5,494 nucleotides of DNA from Clostridiales bacterium (GTDB lineage: Bacteria > Bacillota > Clostridia > Peptostreptococcales > Anaerovoracaceae): assembly GCA_009785435.1 (NCBI GenBank), contig WQWG01000049.1, positions 1 through 5,494 on the forward strand, given 5' to 3'. The notes beneath the pieces are model-generated. The model did no database searches, was not told the DNA's origin, and was given only the letters and a program-made list of their open reading frames with translations. The position numbers were made by a program, and so were the translations under genes. Numbering within the stretch: position 1 is the stretch's first letter; every line of letters starts with the position of its first letter. Positions 1-5,494 of the stretch are shown here, in pieces.

Positions 1-129
1 CACACGCCGCTGGCAGAAAAGATCGAATGGGGCATGGCACCACATGTAAGCGCGCTGCTGCTCGCCCAATTTTTGGCCGGAGAAATCGACACCTACCCGG
101 CTTTCACAAGACATAAGCAACCCCATTAA
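1..129 (+). CDS. C-terminal end of an unrecognised protein (5' partial)
   Basis: Frame 1 is open from the first base to a TAA at 127-129 and encodes the last 42 residues of a protein whose start lies outside the window. The tail reads as one amphipathic or hydrophobic helix (SALLLAQFLAGE) followed by a short polar end (TRHKQPH). I do not recognise the family and no catalytic motif is visible. It is called coding because the frame stays open, has a normal composition, and ends 32 bases before a gene on the same strand that has its own ribosome-binding site. That spacing fits membership of the same operon. Its function cannot be assigned from this fragment. Confidence 0.6.
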   Translation, partial: HTPLAEKIEWGMAPHVSALLLAQFLAGEIDTYPAFTRHKQPH

Positions 130-148
130 CGTTCATACTTTAGGATAC

Positions 149-154
149 GAGGTG
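149..154 (+). promoter_or_regulatory. Shine-Dalgarno site that fixes a TTG start
   Basis: GAGGTG lies 7 bases before the TTG at 162. It decides the start of the MutS-like gene: the frame has a TAG stop at 141-143, there is no in-frame ATG or GTG between that stop and 162, and the next in-frame ATG would be at codon 14. The GTG inside this motif (152-154) is out of frame. Confidence 0.6.
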
Positions 155-161
155 CCGTTCA

Positions 162-1934
162 TTGCAAAACAAATTTTTTGCAATCATAGAAGACCATGAA
201 ATGATCTTACAAAAGAATCGCGTTGTTTATAACATCTTGGGTTATTCCAAGCTTTTTCTGGTTTTTGCCATGCTCGTCTTGATGTATTTTAACGTTTCAA
301 GAGGTTTTCCGCCTATGCTTGTCATTGCAAGCATCGCTACCTTTGTGTTGCTTGTCGTCCTCTGGATTCGCCATATCAACGTACAAGACGAACTGGATCA
401 CGCAGAGGGGATCATACGCATTTGCAAACAATCGATCGACAGAATCACCGGCGAATGGACATCCTTTGCAGATACAGGCGCTGAATTTTCCTGCGCCGAA
501 CACGCATATGCCGGCGACCTCGACATTGTCGGCTCAAAATCACTTTTTCAATTTTTGAATACAACCAACACGTGGCATGGCAGACAGCGATTTGCCGATG
601 ACTTGTTGCATCCCAGATATGAACCCATCGAGCTGCAGAAAAGGCAAGAAGCCATTTCCGAGCTGAGTACCGATACAGACTTTTCGAACAAGATGCAATA
701 CTGCTTGTCCAAAATTGGCGCAGACCCTGCTGCCGTTGCGCTTGTCCGCAAGCTGGAAGACAAGACACCGTTTATGAAAAGCAAGCTGATCAAAATGCTA
801 CTCATTTACATCCCTGCGATCACACTGGCATTCATCATCGGGATGGTCGCATTTCAAAAGGAAAACCTTTACGCGATCGGCGGCATCATTGTCGCAGCGC
901 AAATCATGGTATGGATGATCGGCATACCGAAAACGAGAGCCTATTTAAAAACCATGTCCAATCTGCCCTATAAGTTGAGCGCATACAGTGCAGCAATAAG
1001 CGCCTTAACCGACAAGGAATTTTCTTCTGAAAAATTAAACCAAATACAAACACAATTACACACTGCGTCAAAAGCCATGAAAGAGTTGGGCAGGATCGCG
1101 GATAAGATCAGAGCCACACACAATGGCCTATTTTATTTCATTCTGAACGCGTTTTTATTGTGGGATTATGAATGCGCATGTTCGCTTGAAGAATGGAAAA
1201 ACAAATACGCGGATTCGGCCGAAGAATGGTTTGCCGCAGTCGGCGAATTTGAAAGCTTGTTATGCTTCTCACATCTACCGAACGCATGTAACAACACTTG
1301 CTTGCCGGTCATAGCCGAAACAGGCCATGCAATCGAGGCGCAAGGAATAGGTCATCCGTTATTATCAAATGATGCCAGAATAAACAACGATCTTCGCCTC
1401 GACAACAATATCTTCATCATCAGCGGTTCCAATATGTCCGGGAAAACGACTTTTTTGAGGACGGTAGGCATCAATTTGGTATTGGCGCGTTGCGGCAGCT
1501 TTGTATGCGCAAAAGAGATGGTTTGTCCGATGTTTGAAGTCATGACCTCTATGCGGATATCCGATGACCTGAACGAGGGCGTCTCTACTTTCTATGCCGA
1601 GTTAAAGCGAATCAAAAGCATGATTGCATTTGCCCAACAAAACACACAGGCATTTTTCCTGATTGATGAAATATTCAGAGGAACCAATTCCGTCGACCGA
1701 TTGATCGGCGCAAAGACGGTCATATCGAAGCTAAACGCACTGGGCGTTTCAGGCATGGTTTCCACACACGATTTGGAACTTTGCGAGCTTGCGGAGATCC
1801 ACATAAGAATTAAAAATTACAGCTTTTCAGAGCATTATACAAACGACGCGATTCATTTTGACTACAAAATACAGCCCGGGGTATCAAAAACGACAAATGC
1901 CCAATATCTGATGCAAATGATCGGAATCACTTGA
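162..1934 (+). CDS. Membrane-embedded MutS-family ATPase
   Basis: This 590-residue protein has the ATPase end of the MutS family. The Walker A motif is GSNMSGKT (422-429), the ABC-like signature region is NEGVSTFYAEL (471-481), the Walker B motif is FFLIDEIFRGTNS (498-510) with D502 and E503, and the switch motif is STHD with H536. Residues 125-170 resemble the MutS core start (SLFQFLN, then a GR...LLHP and KRQEAISEL pattern). Unlike MutS it has two predicted membrane helices near the N-terminus (about 29-46 and 50-69) and two more (about 210-230 and 236-255) interrupting the core region. The short outside loops place both globular parts in the cytoplasm. The N-terminal mismatch-reading domain and the C-terminal dimerisation extension are absent, so classical mismatch recognition is unlikely. 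Similar proteins are usually annotated only as MutS-related; the substrate is unknown. It starts with TTG and is followed 36 bases later by a thioredoxin gene. Confidence 0.88.
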   Translation: MQNKFFAIIEDHEMILQKNRVVYNILGYSKLFLVFAMLVLMYFNVSRGFPPMLVIASIATFVLLVVLWIRHINVQDELDHAEGIIRICKQSIDRITGEWTSFADTGAEFSCAEHAYAGDLDIVGSKSLFQFLNTTNTWHGRQRFADDLLHPRYEPIELQKRQEAISELSTDTDFSNKMQYCLSKIGADPAAVALVRKLEDKTPFMKSKLIKMLLIYIPAITLAFIIGMVAFQKENLYAIGGIIVAAQIMVWMIGIPKTRAYLKTMSNLPYKLSAYSAAISALTDKEFSSEKLNQIQTQLHTASKAMKELGRIADKIRATHNGLFYFILNAFLLWDYECACSLEEWKNKYADSAEEWFAAVGEFESLLCFSHLPNACNNTCLPVIAETGHAIEAQGIGHPLLSNDARINNDLRLDNNIFIISGSNMSGKTTFLRTVGINLVLARCGSFVCAKEMVCPMFEVMTSMRISDDLNEGVSTFYAELKRIKSMIAFAQQNTQAFFLIDEIFRGTNSVDRLIGAKTVISKLNALGVSGMVSTHDLELCELAEIHIRIKNYSFSEHYTNDAIHFDYKIQPGVSKTTNAQYLMQMIGIT

Positions 1935-1970
1935 TCATAAATGAATTTAATATTGTAAGGAGGTACTTTC

Positions 1971-2270
1971 ATGATCAATTTAACAAAAGACAACTTCGCT
2001 AGCACGATTGCCAGCGGCAAAACACTCATTGGCTTTGGAGCGCAATGGTGCGGATACTGCCGCATGATGGAACCCATTGTAGCGGAATTGGCGGTCAAAG
2101 ATGCCGACAAAGCAACAATCGCCAAGGTAGACGCAGATGCGGAACCAACGCTTATTCAACTCAATCAAATCACAGCTTTTCCTACGTTTGTTATGTTTAA
2201 GGATGGTGTTGAAGTAGGCCGAAGCATGGGCGTGCAAACCATAGAAGCGTTAGAAAGCATGATCGGTTGA
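1971..2270 (+). CDS. Thioredoxin-like protein with a CGYC active site
   Basis: This 99-residue single-domain thioredoxin fold protein is predicted to be a cytoplasmic thiol-disulfide oxidoreductase, since it has no signal peptide. Its active site is W26-C27-G28-Y29-C30, where classical thioredoxin has WCGPC. The helix proline after the active site (P35 in RMMEPIV) and the cis-proline loop (AFPTF, P71) are conserved. The buried aspartate six residues before the first cysteine in E. coli thioredoxin is replaced here by G21, so its redox potential and reactivity may differ. It is slightly shorter than the usual 105-110 residues. A very strong Shine-Dalgarno site, TAAGGAGGT at 1956-1964, lies 6 bases before the ATG. 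It follows the MutS-like gene by 36 bases, so co-transcription is likely. The stop codon lies inside a hairpin that may end the transcript. A dedicated reductase is not visible here. Confidence 0.9.
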   Translation: MINLTKDNFASTIASGKTLIGFGAQWCGYCRMMEPIVAELAVKDADKATIAKVDADAEPTLIQLNQITAFPTFVMFKDGVEVGRSMGVQTIEALESMIG

Positions 2271-2279
2271 TCATGCTTT
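2254..2279. terminator. Perfect 11-bp hairpin between convergent genes, possible two-way terminator
   Basis: AAAGCATGATC (2254-2264), loop GGTT, and GATCATGCTTT (2269-2279) form a perfect inverted repeat. It covers the last codons and the TGA stop (2268-2270) of the thioredoxin gene and sits 12 bases from the stop of the convergent dehydrogenase gene. The stem is AT-rich, with 4 G/C pairs of 11. The flanking T-runs are short: the stem ends in TTT and is followed by ACCTTTT on the plus strand, while on the minus strand TTT is followed by CTAA. Position and perfect symmetry argue for a terminator of both arms, but the T-tract is weak for a canonical one. Confidence 0.55.
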
Positions 2280-2291
2280 ACCTTTTCTACA

Positions 2292-3146
2292 TTAAATTTC
2301 GTACGTATAGAATCCTTTGCCCGTCTTTCTGCCCAAATGCCCTGCCCTGACCATTCGTCGCATCAAGGGTGCGCATCTGTATTTTGAATCCTTTAACTCA
2401 TCATAAAGCGCATCCATAATGGCCACCATGACGTCAAGGCCGATGAGATCTGCAAGCTCCAGCGGCCCCATTGGGTGGTTGAGCCCCAGTTTACTGCCAT
2501 GATCAATATCTTCCCTGGTTCCCACTCCCTCTTCAAGCAGGAATACGGCTTCATTGATGAACGGGATCACAAGTCTGTTCACAATAAAACCCGCTTTGTC
2601 CTGAGATGTTACGATGGTTTTGCCCATCTTTTCACCTACCGCACAAACGGTGTCATAGGTATCGTTGCTTGTCACATGGCCGACCACGACTTCCAAAAGC
2701 TTTATGGTTGGAGCCGGATTGAAAAAATGCATCCCGATGACTTTCTCCGGCCTTTTGGTTACGCTTGCGATGTCCGTAATCGAAAGAGACGACGTATTGC
2801 TGGCAAGGATCGTTTCCGGCTTGCAGATGCGATCAAGTTCTTGAAACAATGTTTTCTTGACTTCGATGTCTTCGACGGATGCTTCAATGACAAAATCCGC
2901 ATCGGCGGCACGCTTCAAATCCGAGGTTACAGAAAGTCTACCCATGGCATTGTCCATGGCGGACTGCTCCATTTTGCCTTTTTCAACGAGCTTCGTCAAA
3001 GCCTTTGAGATCGTCGCTGTTGTTTTTTCTGCTTTTTCCGGGTCGGAGTCCATCGCCATGACCTGAAATCCAGCCATAAGTCCCGTTTGAACAATCCCGC
3101 TGCCCATCGTGCCTAAGCCAATCACAACCATTTTTTGAATATCCAT
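2292..3146 (-). CDS. hbd: 3-hydroxybutyryl-CoA dehydrogenase
   Basis: This 284-residue cytoplasmic enzyme interconverts acetoacetyl-CoA and (S)-3-hydroxybutyryl-CoA with NAD(P)H, in butyrate formation or beta-oxidation. Its length matches the single-function bacterial family. The N-terminal Rossmann domain has GLGTMG (10-15) and an acidic D33 after the second strand, which favours NADH. All four catalytic positions known from human HADH can be matched: S119 (SNTSS), H140 (GMHFFNP), E152 (KLLEVV) and N190 (GFIVNR). The C-terminal dimerisation domain carries the family pattern GLNHPMGPLELADLIGLD (221-238) and ends with GRKTGKGFYTY. It lies 47 bases downstream of the amidase gene on the same strand with no terminator between them, so it is probably transcribed from the amidase promoter. 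The usual partners (crotonase, thiolase, acyl-CoA dehydrogenase, electron-transfer flavoprotein) are not in the window, so its pathway direction is open. The symbol is by family; mmgB or paaH type names are possible. Confidence 0.93.
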   Translation of the reverse strand: MDIQKMVVIGLGTMGSGIVQTGLMAGFQVMAMDSDPEKAEKTTATISKALTKLVEKGKMEQSAMDNAMGRLSVTSDLKRAADADFVIEASVEDIEVKKTLFQELDRICKPETILASNTSSLSITDIASVTKRPEKVIGMHFFNPAPTIKLLEVVVGHVTSNDTYDTVCAVGEKMGKTIVTSQDKAGFIVNRLVIPFINEAVFLLEEGVGTREDIDHGSKLGLNHPMGPLELADLIGLDVMVAIMDALYDELKDSKYRCAPLMRRMVRAGHLGRKTGKGFYTYEI

Positions 3147-3148
3147 AT

Positions 3149-3167
3149 CTCCTATATTGCTCCTTTT
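3149..3167 (-). promoter_or_regulatory. Two Shine-Dalgarno-like sites before the dehydrogenase
   Basis: Read on the minus strand, AAAAGGAG (3167-3160) lies 13 bases and AGGAG (3153-3149) only 2 bases before the ATG at 3146. One is farther and the other closer than the usual 5-9 bases. The next in-frame ATG (codon 6) would remove the residues that begin the first Rossmann strand, so the annotated ATG is still the best start. Translation initiation may be weaker than the motifs suggest. Confidence 0.45.
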
Positions 3168-3193
3168 GCTAGATCAATTTTTTTCAAACTTTA

Positions 3194-4213
3194 TCAACGT
3201 GTGCCAAAGATATCCAAGAGGATGTCATGAAGCCTGCCCGGCACTTGATCCGGTATCTCGTCCATATTCGCGAAGTAATGCGATATGGTGTCTGCATACA
3301 CCATGGCCAATCGATCTAAAAAAGCATCGTCTTGCAATCTTGCCCTGTCTGCGGCATTCGTATGAAACCCATTCTCAACCAAAACGGCGGGCAGGTTATG
3401 CTCGCGGATGATCAGGAAATAGTGGGGGCTGACGCCTCTTTTGTTCAAGCCGGTGGTGACGATGTTGTCAATGAGCAGGTTGGCGAAATGAAAACTGTGC
3501 CGTTCATGGGCATAGTTCGCAAAATAGGCTCCGTTATTCCTGCGCACATTGGACATATAAAAAATGTCTACGCCATTCAGTGCCGTGTTGATCGGTCTTG
3601 GTGTCGCGTTTGAGTGCAACGAAATGACAAGATAGTTGTCGCTGATCAGCGGGTCATTTTGAAGTTCAAATATCCGGCGCCAATCCGGGTGTATCGCTCG
3701 TGTGTATGTAGTATCAAACGGAAAGTTCAGGTAAATCGGAGCGTTTCTCTCAGGATCGTCAATGACGCTCTGTATGATGGCAAGCAGCCTGTCGATTTCA
3801 TCAAGATCACGTTGCACCCTGCGTGCGCCTTGTTCTGATTCTGAAAACTCAAGCTCCCTTTGCCGAGCATCTCTGATCGCTTCAAGCGCCCATCGGTTCA
3901 GCATCGCCGCCCTTACAGGAAGAATCACATCCTCCTCCGTAGGCCTTGTCATCAGCACCGTTGCGCCTCGCTCTTCCAAAAGAGGCTTGATTCGATGGGC
4001 AAGCGCGAGCATTCTCACCTGCTCGTCGTATCCCTCAAAAATATTGGTGTTTCCCTGCCCGTGCCCCGGGTCAAGGATGATCACCCTGCCGTGCAGCGTT
4101 TGCACGGTCGTCGCCGCCGTAGTCAGTTGTATAAGAAGCAGTGACAAAATCAAGAGCACGACAAGAAATGACGCAATCAGCCCTAATGTCAAATGTACTG
4201 TCTTTTGACGCAT
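3194..4213 (-). CDS. N-acetylmuramoyl-L-alanine amidase (Amidase_3 family), membrane-anchored or secreted
   Basis: This 339-residue zinc enzyme is predicted to cut the bond between N-acetylmuramic acid and L-alanine in peptidoglycan. Residues 8-33 form one hydrophobic segment after a basic start (MRQKTVH), which may be a signal peptide with possible cleavage near TTAA or an uncleaved anchor. The catalytic domain begins at about 42 with VIILDPGHG. The expected zinc ligands are present as H51 (DPGHG), E64 (GYDEQ) and H200 (SLHSNA), and the catalytic glutamate as E280 (VLVENGF). Between TRP (89-91) and ISLHSNA (197-203) there are about 105 residues where CwlD-type enzymes have about 30. The extra part is charged and helical, with an aromatic end. 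No cell-wall binding repeats (SPOR, SH3, LysM) follow; the tail after about 318 is short. AAGGGGG 7 bases before the ATG is the ribosome-binding site. A strong promoter with upstream repeats drives it. Its role could be cell separation, growth or sporulation. Confidence 0.9.
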   Translation of the reverse strand: MRQKTVHLTLGLIASFLVVLLILSLLLIQLTTAATTVQTLHGRVIILDPGHGQGNTNIFEGYDEQVRMLALAHRIKPLLEERGATVLMTRPTEEDVILPVRAAMLNRWALEAIRDARQRELEFSESEQGARRVQRDLDEIDRLLAIIQSVIDDPERNAPIYLNFPFDTTYTRAIHPDWRRIFELQNDPLISDNYLVISLHSNATPRPINTALNGVDIFYMSNVRRNNGAYFANYAHERHSFHFANLLIDNIVTTGLNKRGVSPHYFLIIREHNLPAVLVENGFHTNAADRARLQDDAFLDRLAMVYADTISHYFANMDEIPDQVPGRLHDILLDIFGTR

Positions 4214-4240
4214 AACGTTACCCCCTTACCCTTTTTAATA

Positions 4241-4269
4241 ACTGTAGCAAGAACAAGTCCATCTGTCAA
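4241..4269 (-). promoter_or_regulatory. SigA/sigma-70 type promoter of the amidase gene
   Basis: On the minus strand a perfect -35 TTGACA (4269-4264) is followed by a 17-base spacer and a -10 TACAGT (4246-4241), which matches TATAAT at 4 of 6 positions including the key first, second and sixth bases. A TG one base before the -10 gives an extended -10 (TGCTACAGT). Transcription would begin near 4234, leaving a leader of about 20 bases that holds the AAGGGGG ribosome-binding site. Four tandem 11-bp repeats begin 10 bases upstream of the -35. The amidase therefore has its own promoter, separate from the adaptor gene before it, and it probably also serves the dehydrogenase gene. Confidence 0.8.
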
Positions 4270-4279
4270 TCAAACCATT

Positions 4280-4323
4280 CAATTCGTAAACAATTCGTAA
4301 ACAATTTGTCAGCAATTCATCAG
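4280..4323. repeat. Four tandem 11-bp repeats upstream of the amidase promoter, possible operator
   Basis: On the plus strand the units are CAATTCGTAAA (4280-4290), CAATTCGTAAA (4291-4301), CAATTTGTCAG (4302-4312) and CAATTCATCAG (4313-4323). The first two are identical. Each of the others matches them at 8 of 11 positions, and CAATT is invariant in all four. The array touches the stop codon of the adaptor gene on one side and lies 10 bases upstream of the amidase -35 on the other. The 11-bp period is about one helical turn, so AATT tracts fall on one face of the DNA. This fits either intrinsic bending or binding of a response-regulator dimer series. CGTAAA-N5-CGTAAA differs at one base per half-site from the WalR pattern TGTWAH-N5-TGTWAH, known for controlling cell-wall hydrolases. 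The regulatory role is inference. Confidence 0.75.
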
Positions 4324-5494
4324 TTATCTGCTTTCTATGATGAACAACACGCCTTGCCCTGCCGCGCCCTCTCTGGCGAAAACAGCCGTTACGGCACCGC
4401 TTATGGGCGCTTTGATCACCGAATCTTGCAATTGCTTTTCGAGGATCCGGAGCGAAGCTTCTATGTGTCTTGAGTTCGCTGAATTTTCCGTACGCATGGC
4501 ATTCAGCAGCTCCCTTGCGCTATTTCGGGATTCAAGCGCGGATTGAAGCCGGATTTCTGCCTGTCTGAGTTCATTGTGCGGTATGGCTCCCGCGCCATAC
4601 AGTTGGCTGAGCGTTCTATGGTTTTCTTGTGCATCCGTTAAATTGATTTCGGCTGCTGTCAGCGAAGCTTCCGCATTGACCATATGGCTGTTTTGCCGTG
4701 TCATTTCGAGGGCCGCCCTTTGCTGTGCAATGGACAACGTCAAATCTTGCGTATCCAGTCTGGCCAATACCTGCCCCTCTGTCACAAAATCCCCTACTTC
4801 AACATAAACCTGCTCGACAATAAAGCCCGGCGTAGCATGTACATCTCTTCTTTCAACACGCTGAGCTGTGTCTTCAGCCGGAGCGCTTGGTGCGACCCAA
4901 AATCCGTCTTCCGGCACTCGTAACGGAATCCTTACTCTGGCGTTTACACCGATAAAATTTTCAAGCGCAACATCATCTGTAATGTTTATTTTGATCGGAA
5001 TGAGATGCGTTACCCTTGTAAACGTACCACCTGTGTTAAAAAACATCGCCTGGCCTGAAAGTTCCGCAGCCGTAATTCGTCCAATGTCAGAAATATATCC
5101 GGCAAACTCACGGCTGCCAAACGCGTCGATCGTAACGATCGCAGGTTGTCCGACTTGCAGTCGTGTGATGTATGTTTCTTCTATATTCGCCTGAATGTGC
5201 AGATGATTCGTGGACGCCACAACTGCAACCGGTGCAAGCGGAGATACCATTTGCCCCTGCACCGCACTTGAATGAACGACGATCCCGTCTACAGGCGACC
5301 TCATCGCTTCACCGTTTTCAACCCAGCCCAATATCTCATTTTCATAGACATAACGACCTTCATAAACCATAAACCGCTCTAAAACGCCCGGCATACCGGA
5401 CGAAATCTCAATTAAATCCGTCGTTACCCTCGCATTATCCGTTGTCAGGTAGTTCATGCTTTGACTGATGAAGTAAAACCCGGTCGCCGCGCCG
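4324..5494 (-). CDS. HlyD-family membrane-fusion (adaptor) protein, N-terminus outside the window
   Basis: The frame stays open to the window edge. An internal ATG at 5457 exists, but upstream codons give GFYFISQS followed by YLTTDNARV, the usual join of the membrane helix and periplasmic part in HlyD/EmrA proteins, so the true start lies beyond 5494. Such adaptors pair with ABC, MFS or RND exporters in the membrane; no transporter is in the window. Residues below are counted from that ATG. A first lipoyl-like domain spans about 15-83 with its halves joined directly (SPVDGIV at 54-60, no hairpin), followed by a beta-barrel domain (about 84-182, with YISDIG and NARVRIPL). After a linker a second lipoyl half begins (ATPGFIVEQVYVEVGD), then a helical hairpin (about 239-345, turn near YGAGAIPHNE), then the matching half (KAPISGAVTAVF). 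The protein stops at once after it, with no second barrel. This order differs from the standard hairpin-in-first-lipoyl layout. Confidence 0.85.
   Translation of the reverse strand, partial: GAATGFYFISQSMNYLTTDNARVTTDLIEISSGMPGVLERFMVYEGRYVYENEILGWVENGEAMRSPVDGIVVHSSAVQGQMVSPLAPVAVVASTNHLHIQANIEETYITRLQVGQPAIVTIDAFGSREFAGYISDIGRITAAELSGQAMFFNTGGTFTRVTHLIPIKINITDDVALENFIGVNARVRIPLRVPEDGFWVAPSAPAEDTAQRVERRDVHATPGFIVEQVYVEVGDFVTEGQVLARLDTQDLTLSIAQQRAALEMTRQNSHMVNAEASLTAAEINLTDAQENHRTLSQLYGAGAIPHNELRQAEIRLQSALESRNSARELLNAMRTENSANSRHIEASLRILEKQLQDSVIKAPISGAVTAVFAREGAAGQGVLFIIESR

Noticed and set aside
1931..1970. Possible promoter before the thioredoxin gene (TTGATC and TAATAT).
   Set aside because: The two boxes are only 11 bases apart, too close for a SigA promoter. 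The gap is short and consistent with co-transcription from upstream.
2475..3008. 177-codon open frame on the plus strand opposite the dehydrogenase gene.
   Set aside because: It lies fully antisense to a gene with every catalytic residue intact, has no recognisable domain, and is rich in Arg, His, Cys and Phe as expected for a shadow frame.
4089..4107. Inverted repeat CCGTGCA, 5-base loop, TGCACGG inside the amidase gene, close to its 5' end.
   Set aside because: The 7-bp stem lies wholly in codons for a normal stretch before the first catalytic motif (VQTLHGRV). No T-tract or intergenic context supports a function, and chance in GC-rich coding sequence is enough.
3762..4208. 148-codon plus-strand open frame opposite the amidase gene, rich in Ser and Arg.
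   Set aside because: Its composition is that of an antisense shadow, and the opposite strand has the complete zinc amidase motifs, a ribosome-binding site and a promoter.
4324..4330. Frameshift as the cause of the abrupt end of the adaptor protein.
   Set aside because: The alternative frames past this point do not encode recognisable beta-barrel sequence before the amidase promoter, so a simple one-base error does not explain the missing second barrel.
5127..5141. Two CGATCG palindromes separated by TAA, forming a short symmetric element in the adaptor gene.
   Set aside because: It encodes part of the barrel strand IVTIDAFG, which is expected for the family, and no second copy or regulatory position was seen.

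Overview
The window holds five genes plus one gene tail. The best guess for the host is a Gram-positive, Firmicutes-type anaerobe, probably of the Clostridia. This rests on strong purine-rich Shine-Dalgarno sites, a SigA-type promoter with a consensus -35, a short-chain 3-hydroxyacyl-CoA dehydrogenase of the butyrate-pathway type, and a cell-wall amidase with an N-terminal membrane anchor. No rRNA or other taxonomic marker is present, so this is inference.

Left arm, plus strand (1-2270). The last 42 codons of an unrecognised gene are followed by a TTG-started gene for a membrane-embedded MutS-family ATPase and then a small thioredoxin with a CGYC active site. Gaps of 32 and 36 bases suggest one transcription unit. 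It ends at a perfect 11-bp inverted repeat that overlaps the thioredoxin stop codon and separates it from the convergent right arm.

Right arm, minus strand (5494-2292). Read in the direction of transcription, it carries an HlyD-type membrane-fusion (adaptor) protein whose N-terminus lies outside the window, a 110-base intergenic region, an N-acetylmuramoyl-L-alanine amidase, and a 3-hydroxybutyryl-CoA dehydrogenase. The intergenic region has four tandem 11-bp repeats that start at the base after the adaptor stop codon. A strong promoter for the amidase follows them. The amidase and dehydrogenase are 47 bases apart with no terminator visible between them, so they are probably co-transcribed.

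The genes do not form one recognisable pathway: they cover a DNA-repair-like ATPase, redox, envelope export, cell-wall cleavage and fatty-acid metabolism. I see no CRISPR array, insertion sequence, tRNA or defence cassette, and no clear new multi-gene system. The best candidates for a second look are the 11-bp repeat array in front of the amidase promoter, which resembles a response-regulator operator, the four-helix membrane MutS protein, the rearranged domain order of the adaptor, and the long helical insert in the amidase.
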